A stretch of DNA of 64,000 nucleotides, from the NCBI GenBank assembly GCA_036850595.1, contig CM072165.1:8628109-8692108 (forward strand). Reading direction: 5' to 3'. The position numbers and the translations under genes were made by a program. Positions within the stretch are counted from its first letter, which is position 1; each line of letters starts with the position of its first letter. The notes beneath the pieces are model-generated. The model did not search any database. It saw nothing but the letters and a program-made list of their open reading frames with translations, and was not told where the DNA came from. Origin of the DNA: Rhyacichthys aspro (taxonomy: Eukaryota > Chordata > Actinopteri > Gobiiformes > Rhyacichthyidae). Below are positions 46,801 through 58,800 of the stretch, piece after piece.

Positions 46801-49800
46801 CACCCGCGACCCCAAACAGGACTAAGTGGTAGAAAATGAATGAATGCAAAAGATCACATCTTAAGGTGTCATTTTTTCACAGATGATTCCTGTTACAATA
46901 AGCTTTAGGTGATTAAACTAATGTTACTGTAAAGCTGTAATGTCTGCATCATGATCTTTGACCTTTTGGATCTAAAATAACACAAGAAAATAACTTTTTT
47001 ATAAACCGTTTTGAAAGGTAATGGAGACTGTGAATCTTTTATTTTTCAGTCAAGATATTTTGACTTTGTATGTGATGCTGCTAACTTTCTGAAATTGAAT
47101 AACAATAAGGTGCTGTGAAATAAAAAATAGGTTAGGTAACAAATCACTAAACACTAGTCTGCTCAAACAGAGACGGGAAGGGATTCCCCTTGTGTGTCTC
47201 TCTCCACACTCACTTCCTGCCAAAATCAAGCGTTTAATAGTAAAGTAGGGCATGTTGCTCACTATATTTAGTTGTGATTGATGGAAAAGGTCACAAGCTG
47301 GAATCGAGCCTGAAACATTTCCAGTGACAGAAAAAGGATTAAGCTCAGAACGCTTTGTAGAAAATGTGCCGTTTTAAAAATAACACGTTCTGCTTATGTA
47401 CCAGAAATGTAATGTAATGTGTAGGGAAGTTCCAAACCAGTTTCACACCTTGACAGATGTGGGATGCTAAGATTAGATCCACATATAGCACCAGTAAACG
47501 GCTCATTAGCTGTCGAAAGCTGTGGATAGACTCTTCAACTCTTTATTGCCCAACAAGTCGGTCCACTCTGGGTTAGCCTCTGACTCATGCTGCTGTAGTG
47601 TCACTAGAGAATGAATGCTTTGGTTGAGCTCCACTAGTGCTCATGAGGAGGCATGTAGAGCAGAAAAGAAAGAACAGTCGGCCTCCAAGTTGCTGACAAA
47701 GTCTCCGTCAGCTCGCCACGCTGAAGGATGAATGGAGCGGAAAAGATGGCTGCGTGTGTGGGGACTTGTGCGTAATACCTTAACAGACTTTTTTCACTAA
47801 ATACACTAAATATTTTATTACTCAAACACAAGACATAGTTTAGATGTTAAATTCTACATCTGTCATTAGTATTTTTTATTACTTACTAACAAACATGGCA
47901 CAAATACACACTGACATTTCTACCGTTCACGTTTTCACGCCGCTCCATCTGTTGCGACCGGTGACCTACACTTACCGATGCCAAGCTGCAAAATATGCCC
48001 AACCATTTGCCTGGTGGGTTTAGTGCCCCTGTCTTAGCTGCAGAACAGGTCTGGAACGAGGCCATCTTTAAGTGGATTACAGCATGGACTCTCACAGCCT
48101 CCAACTTTTCCCGCGTGCATCAGTGTGTCCGAGACCAAAAGCTTTTCTACCACTTTGCTAAACACGGTGAGGTACAAGAGTCACAGGCTAACACTTGGGA
48201 CAATAGCAAACCACATACACTACACAAAATGCATTCTTTTCTGTCTTCTCCTCCCTCCCTCCTCGGGGTTTTCATCCTTGGAAGCTGTTTCATACTCGGG
48301 CTAAGTGCACTTTATTTGATGAGCCAGCTGGGAGAGCCGTCTAAATATATTTTACACGGCTACAGTATGAATCAACAAATCAATCACTCGCGCAGTCAAT
48401 CAGTCACTGGAGTATGGAGTCGACAGTTGGGATATTTGCAATGTAAGCTTTAGCACCGTAAAGAAAAAGTTAGAGTTGCAGTGTAATGCCCTCTTTGGAG
48501 TCAGATTCCATATTTTTGTAGCTATATTGATATAAGTAGGTGCAATCAAATACTGCTTGGGGCACTTATGTCAATATGTAACTGTAGGCTATATCAAACT
48601 TTCCATTGGCTATTCCCCATAGACTGCAATGCAAAAAAAGTGATGAAAACTTCCAAAATTGTCTGATATCGTGTTGTTTTGTCTAAAAACAACTTTACCT
48701 TAAGACAGAGAGACAAAAAGACAGAGATTTAGAAGTGTGCTGGTATGTTTGTGAATTTCCACTGAAGATATTAGCTAGTATCGCATGTCAAATTAGCAGT
48801 TACATCATGCTCACTGAATGGCAGGGAAGCAAAAAGAAAATAAGTATCTACAGTATCCACAACTATCTCCTTACACCCCATGAACCTGCTCTGCGGTCAG
48901 AGTAGAACAGAAGAAAGCTGTTCAACTGGATGAGCCACTGCGTCTTGATACGCCGATACATGTCCTTAAGGCATTTACCAACTTTGACTGATTTTTTTTT
49001 TTTTACACGAGGGAACCCGAGACTGTTTGAGAGGAGCGGAAGACGGGGGGAAAAAAACTGTCATGGCTCATTGTCATGCTTAATCTCTGGGTCATTGACA
49101 CCATCACCATGCCAACCCCTTACTATCTCCATGGAAACCAGCTTTATAGCATCGACAGGTTAGAGAAAAGCCCCCCTTCAGCCAGGTGTGTTGTGTGTAT
49201 GCGTGTCTTTAACAACGCAGCACTGCCACCTGTCTTGTATTGAGCTGTGGCCTTTAAAAACACACTTGCCACCATTGATCCTCGCTCATAAAGACAGAAG
49301 GACATAGCTGGTATAAAGCTGGTTAAACCAATTGACTGTCAGGCTATAGACTTAGACGCTCCTACACAGAAAACTCACAAACAAAGAATGGTGTTAAGGC
49401 CAATTAATTCAGGAGGTGAATGTAGTATTACGTAATCTGCGCAAAACAATGCATGTCAAAGCCAATCTTTTTAGCGCTTCTACAGAAACCTGCTATTCCC
49501 GAGCCTTCCATCCCCTTTACTCCTCCTTTTTTATCTCATCCTTCACTGTGATGGAGGCACATCACGGCTTGACGGTTCTCATTTAGCGCAGTAATAAGTG
49601 CAGATGTAATCTTGGCCTGTCATTCTTTCTTGTCGTCCTCCCTCTGATGCCTCTCTGACGATTGTTGTGGGCTGTGGACCACCATTGCAGCTTCTCTTTG
49701 GATCTTTGTGATATGGATGCAGTCTTGGGTGATGCGTGGGTTCTGTACATGAACAAGTGTTTAGAACTTTCTGTAAGTCTGAGTAGGTGGATTAATGTCA

Positions 49801-52800
49801 CAATAAGCCCTACAATAACATTTATTTTACTAAAACTAACCTGGCCAGCCATACTGTGAAATTCATTCATTCATTCCCTTCATAGCAACTTTCTCTCCAA
49901 TTGTAACTATTTATCCAAAATGGGTGGGCCTTATTTTGCTTCATTGCTCTAATTGGTTGCCTGTTCTTTTGAGTCTTAAAAAAAAGTGGTTTGTACGCTT
50001 TATAATAACTCACACAATAAAACAATAGTTAAGCATTAATAGATGTGCAATTAACAAGTAATTAATAAATAAACTATTTATAGACACTGAAATATCATTT
50101 ACATGTATAATTATACATGGGTTTTTATGTTAAGACTAAAACATTTATAACAATGTTTAAAACATAATAGTGTTATTAATGTTAGATTAATTAATGTTGG
50201 ATTAATTAAGTTGTTACAAATACTCAACTATTGCTTAAAAGTGTGAGTTATTCTAAAGTGTTACCAAAGGTTTCTTCTGCTTTGCTACTGCCCCCTGGAA
50301 ATCCAGCTTCCACAGAGACCAGACTAATTCTTTGCTAACAATAGAGAGAAATCCTCCCATCTTTGTACAAATGGCCTACAACCTACTGAATGTAGTGCAG
50401 AACAAACAAGCTACAAACCCCAAATTCTGCTGACATTTTCCTGCCTTTACAGATAAATCTAGGTCTGGCACACTGTAAAAATAAACAACAGTACTCTGGA
50501 GATGGCCAAGGCAACCCAGAACTGTCATAAATGTGGATCCGAGTCCCTGATCAAAGGAACCACCGTCGCCGTTCAGAGCTAGTGTAGTCCCAGAAACAAG
50601 GCCGAGTGGTCTCGGTGGCGACGGGGGAGCCAGGCCACGGGGAAAGCTAACATCTGGCTCTGACAAGTCTGAACGGAGCCGCCGTGGGGATCCTCAGTAT
50701 ATATTGCTACTTTGAACACAGGCAGACGAGCGGCGGAATATGCCATTAAAGATTAAAACCCGCCAGATGGGGAGGACTCGCTGTGGAGTTGCGTGGGTTT
50801 GTAGAAGGTTGTAAAGAGTCTGTACCAGCCGAGGCTAGAGTAGACCCCAACTGATACTCCATTTCATGTCAAGGAAAAGCGCCTTAGGTAAAGATGCTCT
50901 GTTTGTATGGGGCTGTGTGGGTATGTGTTTGAGAGCAATATGGGGACAACGAGAACGAACAACAAGCCTGTGTACCTGGCGATGTGTGTGTGCGTTGCTC
51001 GGTGCCGTTTGGAGGGTCAGGCAGGGTTAAGATGGTGAAATTACAGTGGGACCACAGGGCACCAAGGCTGATGGGAATGAATGAAATCACAGCGGCTGTG
51101 TACAAACAAACCCAAACAGCAGCACAAAAGGAGAAAGTCACTTCAATTCACCTTAAATTGGACCATTTACTTTAAGCCGAATGTACATTAGAGAACAAAC
51201 TGTTCCTCAAAAAGCATTAAAGGCTTTATTGTTAAGAATAAGGATGAAGCAGTAGCAATTCAGCTGGAGTATTGTAATGTGCTTTTGGAAGTGTCACATG
51301 ACAAATTCACCTCGCTGTATCATATATCAAACATACCCTTTTGAGAAGGCGGGCTATTCAAGATGTCAGCTCACAGCCCAAGGATTTCTACTGCTACAGT
51401 TACTTGCAATTTATTCTGCTGCTGCCCAAACTTAAAGGAAACTACACTGTTAGTCTTTTTTTTTTTTTGCATGTGACGTCACGGCTCCAACAAAGGGACT
51501 TTTCCTTCATGACACTAAGGTAAGGGCTGCTTGTTTGTGTGGGTTTCAGCTTTTTGCTTTTGGTTCATGCTAGAGGATGGAGCTAACTTTTATGCTATGT
51601 TAGCTTAAGTGCTAAAGTGGGTTGTGTCAATGTGTTACTGTGGATGTAGCATTATATTCTCAGGGTTGTATTTAATTGGCCTAAGAGAAGTCATACTTGT
51701 TCATAGTGTTGAAGTAAGATGTAGGCTTGCCTGAGAGCTTGCATGTTTAGTGATAAAATGTTAAAACTGAGCTGAATCTGTACCATTTGTGTAGGGACTC
51801 CACACGCAGCACATATCAGGCTCATTAAGCAACACATTTCTAGTAAGGTTTGTTTGCTTGTTCGTCTGAGTTGCAACTTGGGGAATGAGTGAAGCGATGC
51901 ATGCAAGACAGCAGAGGACACAACTCCAGTCTGTGAAACGGAGATTTACTTTCCCCTGAGACCAGCGCTCCCGTCCTGCCCATAATGCATTACTCCTCTC
52001 TGTGATCTCTCACCTCAATTTCAACCTCTAAAAACTGATCCGTTCCATTTGAATAATTCACAATCAATTTCTCTTCCCAGTCTTCCTCTTTTTTCATCCC
52101 TGTCTCCTTTCGTTCCCCTTCCTCTTGGGTCTTTTTTGTTTTATGCGGCCTAAAATTATCTACAAAGATGACTAAAGTGTCAGGCATAACTACGACAGTC
52201 TGGTTCTACATAATCCATTTATGTATAGTCTATGGATTTTCTATTGTTAACACAAGCTTCTAAAGCAGCTATGGCAGGACAGTTCTGCAATAATAAAACA
52301 GATTTCAGTCTTATCAAGTTTCACACTGTTATTGGATGAAAATGCACATTAGCCGGGGAACAATTCAGTCTTATATTGTCATATGGGAGTGTAATGAGAC
52401 CGAAAAGAAAGTCAGTGGGCATAGGCTTCAGTAATAAGTGATAAGCAGTAGAAGATGAATGCTAATGACCTGACTAGACTAGTTTAGATATTGCACATAA
52501 AAATACGATTACAAAACAACTGACCCGTCCTGATATTGATCAGTGTTGTTAAATTATCCCATCTTCAGTGCTTACCACAAAACAAGGCCCCGCTGAGGTC
52601 TTTAGGCATTCCTCTAAGAGCTTCATTCTGAGCCGCTGCAGCTCTGGACTGTCCCACTCCTCGGGATCTACCCCCCAATACAGGTCCACCACCTGGGAAA
52701 GAAAACAGGATACAGTTAAATGTGTTTAGTGTAATAGATACTTATGTTTAACTTAAGTATAACCACCAATTGCCGCCAAAAGCTACACACCTTTTCTTAA

Positions 52801-55800
52801 ACTTATTCACGCATGTCTTTCCATGTTTTGCCAACAGACAGAGAAAAACAATTCCCAAATTTGCAGGAAATTTGAGAGAAAGCATCTTAAAGGAAGCCTA
52901 GCAACAAATGTACAATTTAACAAAGCATAGAAGATTGAGGACCATAAAAGTACCTGCTTTGTAACAGTATTCAAGCCCAACAGGGAGAAAAGAGCATGGA
53001 CACACACCCATACACACAGAAGGAGGGGGTCTTCCTCAACACATTTGTCACAAGTGTTGGCAGTCCAGACAATCTGAACCGTAAACACGCCACAGGGGGG
53101 ATCTCCCACCGAAGTGTTGGAGAATAGGAGAAGAAACGCCTGAGTTAAAGAAAAAAAAGGAGAGTGCGTGTCCAAGCTAGAGCTGCTGGCATTGGCTTAT
53201 CTTTAAGGACAGCAAGCCTCCCGCCAGCAGCTTTGTGTGTCGGAGATAGATTTCAGCCTGCTGGATAGGGCCTGTGGCTTAAAATAAGATACTGCTCGGA
53301 GAATCCAGGTTGTAGTCCCTTAAAACGCCTCATCATTGGGTATTCTTCTCCTCATTCACTCGCCTAGTTATCGATTGCGCTCGTCAGATTCCCCGCTGCT
53401 TTCCAGCAAGGACTAAAAAGTACGAGGAAGCGCCGAGGATGAAGCAAAGCGATTTGAAAGCCCAGGTCTTCCTTCGTCCCGTCAGACCTGCTAGCTCAAA
53501 CCGTTTTAGCCCGCCCAAATGACTGACACTTTCGCAGTGACTGGCAGCCTCATATAACCTCTCGTCGCTTAAATTGAGAGTGTGGGATGTTTACGCTGAC
53601 AGCTGGGGAGATATTGGTCTCATCCCATTATTGGCGAGTGCAGCAGGAGGGCCCGGGCTACACCTCGCCTCATCTGTGTGATTGTTGCTGTGCACCTGCG
53701 AGCGGCTGGATCAGCGCGCAGGGAGACAGCTGTCAGCGAGCCACATTTTTCTTCTTATATCCTCGCCGCAAACTGGGGATACAACACATATATTTTCATT
53801 AGCGATCAATCCGGTGTACTCTAACATTTACGGCTGTTGACCGGGTAAAAGCAGCTGTCCGGTTGCAATGATGGAAAGGCTTCAGGCTCAGGAGACGTCG
53901 CGCAAGGTTTTACAACATGCTAGGAAAAAGTTTCGTAACAAAATCTGACATTTTCGTACCAAATAATCCTTCAAAAAATGAAATCCCACTGTTCAAAGCA
54001 GGTTTAAATAGCAAGCGTAAATGTAAGTTGGGTGTGAATTATAGTGTAAAATAGGAATATTCTGACATTGTGTAACATTTGGTTGCCGTGATGTTTGAAA
54101 GCTGTGCGAGAAGTGGTGAGGCACCTTGAGTAGCAAGTAGCCTTTATGGAAAACGTTGGAAATGAATCACAAGTATGACGCCTTATGAAATCTAGCCTTG
54201 AAGCTTTTGCACACCTACAATATGTGTTTAAAGTAACATTAAGCAACATTATAAAAATATTCTTCGAATGCATTGAAAAAATATAGAAAGTATTCAGTTA
54301 TAGATAAATTGTTACAACAGGATTTCGACTGAAGGAAAGTGTCAATGCAAAAGAAACCATTTCATTTCCAGGCTAACATGTTAGATTCATTATTTTAAAA
54401 GCTTGCATAACATTTTTACTATTACAAACACCATTCATTAGCCTATGAACATACAAGAATTTAAGAAGCTTAACTTTTACTGTGTAAGTGTCCACACTGC
54501 TCAGGAAAACATAAACAGAGAATTTTAAAATGCTGCAAATCCTGTTTTAGTTTGTATTTTTTTCCCTAAACAGACAAATATGGAGACTTTTGAAAAATGT
54601 CCGGTTGTCTTCACTGATCTCACACTTCGACTCTCTGTCTGAACATTTCAAATCCCAGCCTCCATTAGCTCACACCATCTTGCATTTCACAGTCTTAAAT
54701 CATCTCCATCCCCTTCCTTCCACGAGCAGGACGAAGCCTTGCCGACCTCTCCACGGTTGCCAAACTCTCTGGCCATCACGTACCGACAAACAGTCCCAAA
54801 CACTCAACACCGTTCGTTATAAGCAACATTTCCAGGCCACAGCTGTGACAATCTGTTCCAATGGTTGTCACTCATGCGCTGTCCACAAGTCGCCCAAAAA
54901 AAAAAAAAAAGATGAGAGGTGAAATTCAGGTCAGGCAACATTTCAGGACAACTTAAACCGCTGTTTTCAAGTAGCAGATGGAATATGACACCTACTTAAA
55001 ATATAAACTTCCCTAAACTGTGTTCTCATCTGAGAGTACTTCAAATTCAAAACATGGCACACGGTTTGTTTATTTATCACCCCGCCATAGTTCTCATTTT
55101 GTGTTATACCCTTCCCTCGGTCTGTTTCTCTCGGTCTTTGGCAGCGGGCCACCCTCTCCATTCACTGTCCCGTTGTCGTCTCCAGTCTACTCACGACTGA
55201 TTCGCACTGACGTAGCATATGCCACAGCCTCCATTCCTGACAGTCAGAAATGTGTCACGAATCTCTGCAATATTTAACAGCCGGCTCCAGTTGCTTTTAT
55301 TAAACACGTACTTTTCACTTAGACTTCACACCCTCGAGCCCATATAAGTCTTGTTATGTTTTCTTTTTTAGATCAACTGCATATCTCTGATAAATACTCC
55401 TGCAGTCCACAGCTTAAGATATATTAATGTTGGCACTGTATCTATTTTTGCCGTTGTCTTTCCCCTCTGAGGATTTCTGTTGATGGTGTTTTTTTTCTGC
55501 CTGATTTCATGCCCTTTCTTCTTGGGCGTCTTGGGCATTATCCAACGTCTAATATTCTAACATTCAATAAATATGAAAAAAGGCTTCTCCTACACTTGAC
55601 CTGCTATGGGCAAATGCCTTCCAAGGGCATTAGAAAGCAGCTTAGCGCGAGCTGCTTCGGCTCTTACGTAATCAAACTGCAGCCCCCCACTTACTGTAGT
55701 TTATGGGGAGGAGTGGGGAAAGTAATCAAATAGAGAGGCACAGCGAAGATGAAGGTTGGCATTATAGAAAAGAAAACGGCATGAGAAAACAGTGAAAGCG

Positions 55801-58800
55801 GCCAAATTAGTCCCACGGGAGTTCTTTCTTCTAAGAGAAAAGCAAAGTCTCCAGTTCAAATGCTTATCTGTGGCTATTTCAGTACACATGCTTTCACTCT
55901 GTTCCGCCTTTTTCATCCATCTTCCATTTTCTCCATCCTCCATCGAAGTGAATGTGAGGGTTAATTCAATCAGAGCATCCTCCCCGCGCAGGCACACAGC
56001 GCACAGATATGACTAATGTCTTCATTTAGCTTTTAATTACCATGCTTCTCCCGATCACCTCCACAAACCCAATACAAACCTACAGAACCTGACTTGAGAG
56101 CCTTCCCGTTCCCTGTCAGCGCTGGGCCAATTGCCGTCTCCCACACGTTGTGCGTTGGAAGTTGGAAGTAGATTAGTGACACTGATACGCGGTGACTGAT
56201 GTGCCGAGCAATGACTTTTACACCAATATGGCCGACAGGAGAGATGTGTGGGAGGGTTTTTACTTTTCTAAGTAATAGCCTCTGGTGGTTACAGATGAAG
56301 GCAAGCCGTGACTACGCCTTAGCCCACACTAGTCCAAAGAGATTCATATATTCACCACCGCTATCTCGCATTGTTGTGTGCAATCATTTGAATCCATTTG
56401 TGAGCTTAGACTGAAGAGACTATTACTGAACTGTTCCCTGCATGCTTTATACACTGGTATGTTACATAAATTATACTGACATGATTCCCTTTGCACAGTA
56501 TTATACCAGTCTTTAACTGTTTGTACCATATGACTGTATTTTTTGCCTGGTCAATTGTCTGTTCCAAATCTGGGAGGGCCTCCATAGAAAGGTTTTGGCT
56601 GGTGATTGGATTTATCATCTGTGTTTTATCCAATCAGAACAACACAAGTGGCTTTAGTAACAGGAGATTGTGGCTGAATCTTCAAACCTAAAACACGCCC
56701 AGAACTGTCAGTACTGCCTCATCATTGGCCAACCCACCAGTCGGTCAGATGCGGATAGTTTACTTGGAGCAGTACAAGATGATCTGTTGTGAGTTTGTAA
56801 ACAAATTTCACAAGAATCCAGCTCCTGTGCAAGGTAACAGCCATCCACTTTGCAGAGAAAATTATGATTGACTATGATAAAAATGGTCTGGAATCTATTC
56901 CCTTCTCAGCCATTTCCACCTGGTAGAAAAACTACTTGACCAACTGTAATTGGGAAGGCTTTAAGGGATGCTTTGTTCATCTGATTGGTTCTATGTCTAT
57001 CCAGTTAAATCCAGAGCCAGGCCATTCTGCATCCTTTGCTAATGCCCCCTTAAAATCCCTAGACTAATTCTTTGTACAGAGTGAAAAAAAACACGTTCAG
57101 TGACCACTGGTACTGCTTGAGAGTTAAATAATTAAAACACCTACATTAAAACAATTCTTTACTGCCATTGCACAGTGGCAGAGTAGTAGCGTTATCACTA
57201 CTTTGGATTCTTTGGAAACATGCAATACATAGGTGAATTGGTGAATCTAAATTGCCCCTAATGAATGAATGTGAGAGTGAAGGGTTGCCGGTTTGTGTAT
57301 GTCTCACATTGTTAACATAGCACCTTCAGCTGAAGAAGGGCTACTTTTCATACTCCAAGCAATACCTTAAAGTAAAAGCAATAATACAGAGGACCATCAT
57401 TGTGCATATCATTCAGTAATCTATCTTTGGCACTGCTACTGTTCTTCTACAAATGATCCTTTTGTAAATATTGTTGCAAATAATAAATAAAACAATTGTA
57501 CTGAAGAGAAACATACAGAGAAAATGTAAAAAGAAAACCTGCCTTGTAGTGCTACCCCTGCTGCTGCTGTCTGACTGAATGAGGACGCTGCCCTCGGCCC
57601 CTGGGCTGGGTATCTGTGCCCTCTTCCTCTTTCTATCCTGCCCTCAGTCTCCTGTGATCCCTCTCCATCCTATTAAAGCAGTCTTCTAGTTAGAGTGAGA
57701 GGAGTGGGGGGTTTCATCAGCCTGGCATATGTGTGTCAGTGTGTGCCAGCGGATGTGTGTGAGAGACAGAGCGGGAGGCGGCATCACACATGAATTAAAA
57801 ATCAACGCTAAAAATAAACGCAAGTAAAAAGTCGACACACGTTACAGCTGGATAAAGTAAACTGAGCAAAAAAACACCACAAGAACGGATGATGGTTGTG
57901 AAGCTCCAGTGAGCAGTTTTGGCGAAGGTGCCAGCTCTCACATGGCGTGGGTGAGGATGAAGAAGAGTAGGGGCCTCATCTTGAGAAAGAGGAGGAGGGA
58001 GAGCTGAGTAAGTGAGTCATAGTATTAACTTCCAGGCCTTCTGCATAATCATTTCAGCTCACGCTTCGTCACTGCGAGCTGAATCACCAGACAGGCACGT
58101 GGCCACAGAAAATACAGCCAAAAAGCCACTCTGCCAGGCTTCTCGTGAATTATTTTACACTGGCATCGCTCATTCCAGCACAGTCTTATTTTCTTCCATT
58201 TTCCAATCTGTTTGATGGAGACTTGTATTTAATGATGCATCCAATATTTCCAGTATTGTAGGTATTGCAATATTGGAATCAACACTTAAGTGGTGAGAGA
58301 TGCAAGAAGCTATAGACTTTCCCTTCAATGCTATAATTTATTCTGACATGAAACCATGTGCAGTCAAAATCAAGTGACTGATGACCAATGTCATTTGCAT
58401 GAATTTAAAACACTGAATAATCACATCAATAGTGTTGTTGCCCTTGGTATAATGTATTTTGCCTTAAGAAACCACGTAGGTTATGCACATAACAATTATA
58501 AAAGTCTGATTTTGTTGTTGTAGGCAGATCTTTTTACAACTTTTTTCATTTCATTTTGCAGTGTTTCTACAGGTTTTGTTATTCATTTCAAAATATGTTA
58601 GAATAGAGATAATTCTTGGATACACATGTTCATGAGCCATTTTGTGGCAGATGCTTTGAGATAATAATGAGCCTTTGAAGCGTGTAACTCTGTTCCTGGA
58701 CTCCCCACTGACTGCAGTTGACTACACAAATCAGGGGTCACACGTTCCTCATCAAAAACAAAGCCCCTCAAATCCTTCCAAGAACAATCTATGGCAGAAA

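Larger units (their letters stand above)
44331..52575 (-). other. NWD2 intron (8.2 kb)
   Basis: Phase 0. It contains a (GGAA)n tract (44337-44359), a tRNA-derived SINE (46163-46317), a dispersed teleost repeat copy (46735-46846), an (ATTC)n run (49861-49876), a MITE (49988-50265) and flanking older repeat. No exon was recognised. Confidence 0.7.
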
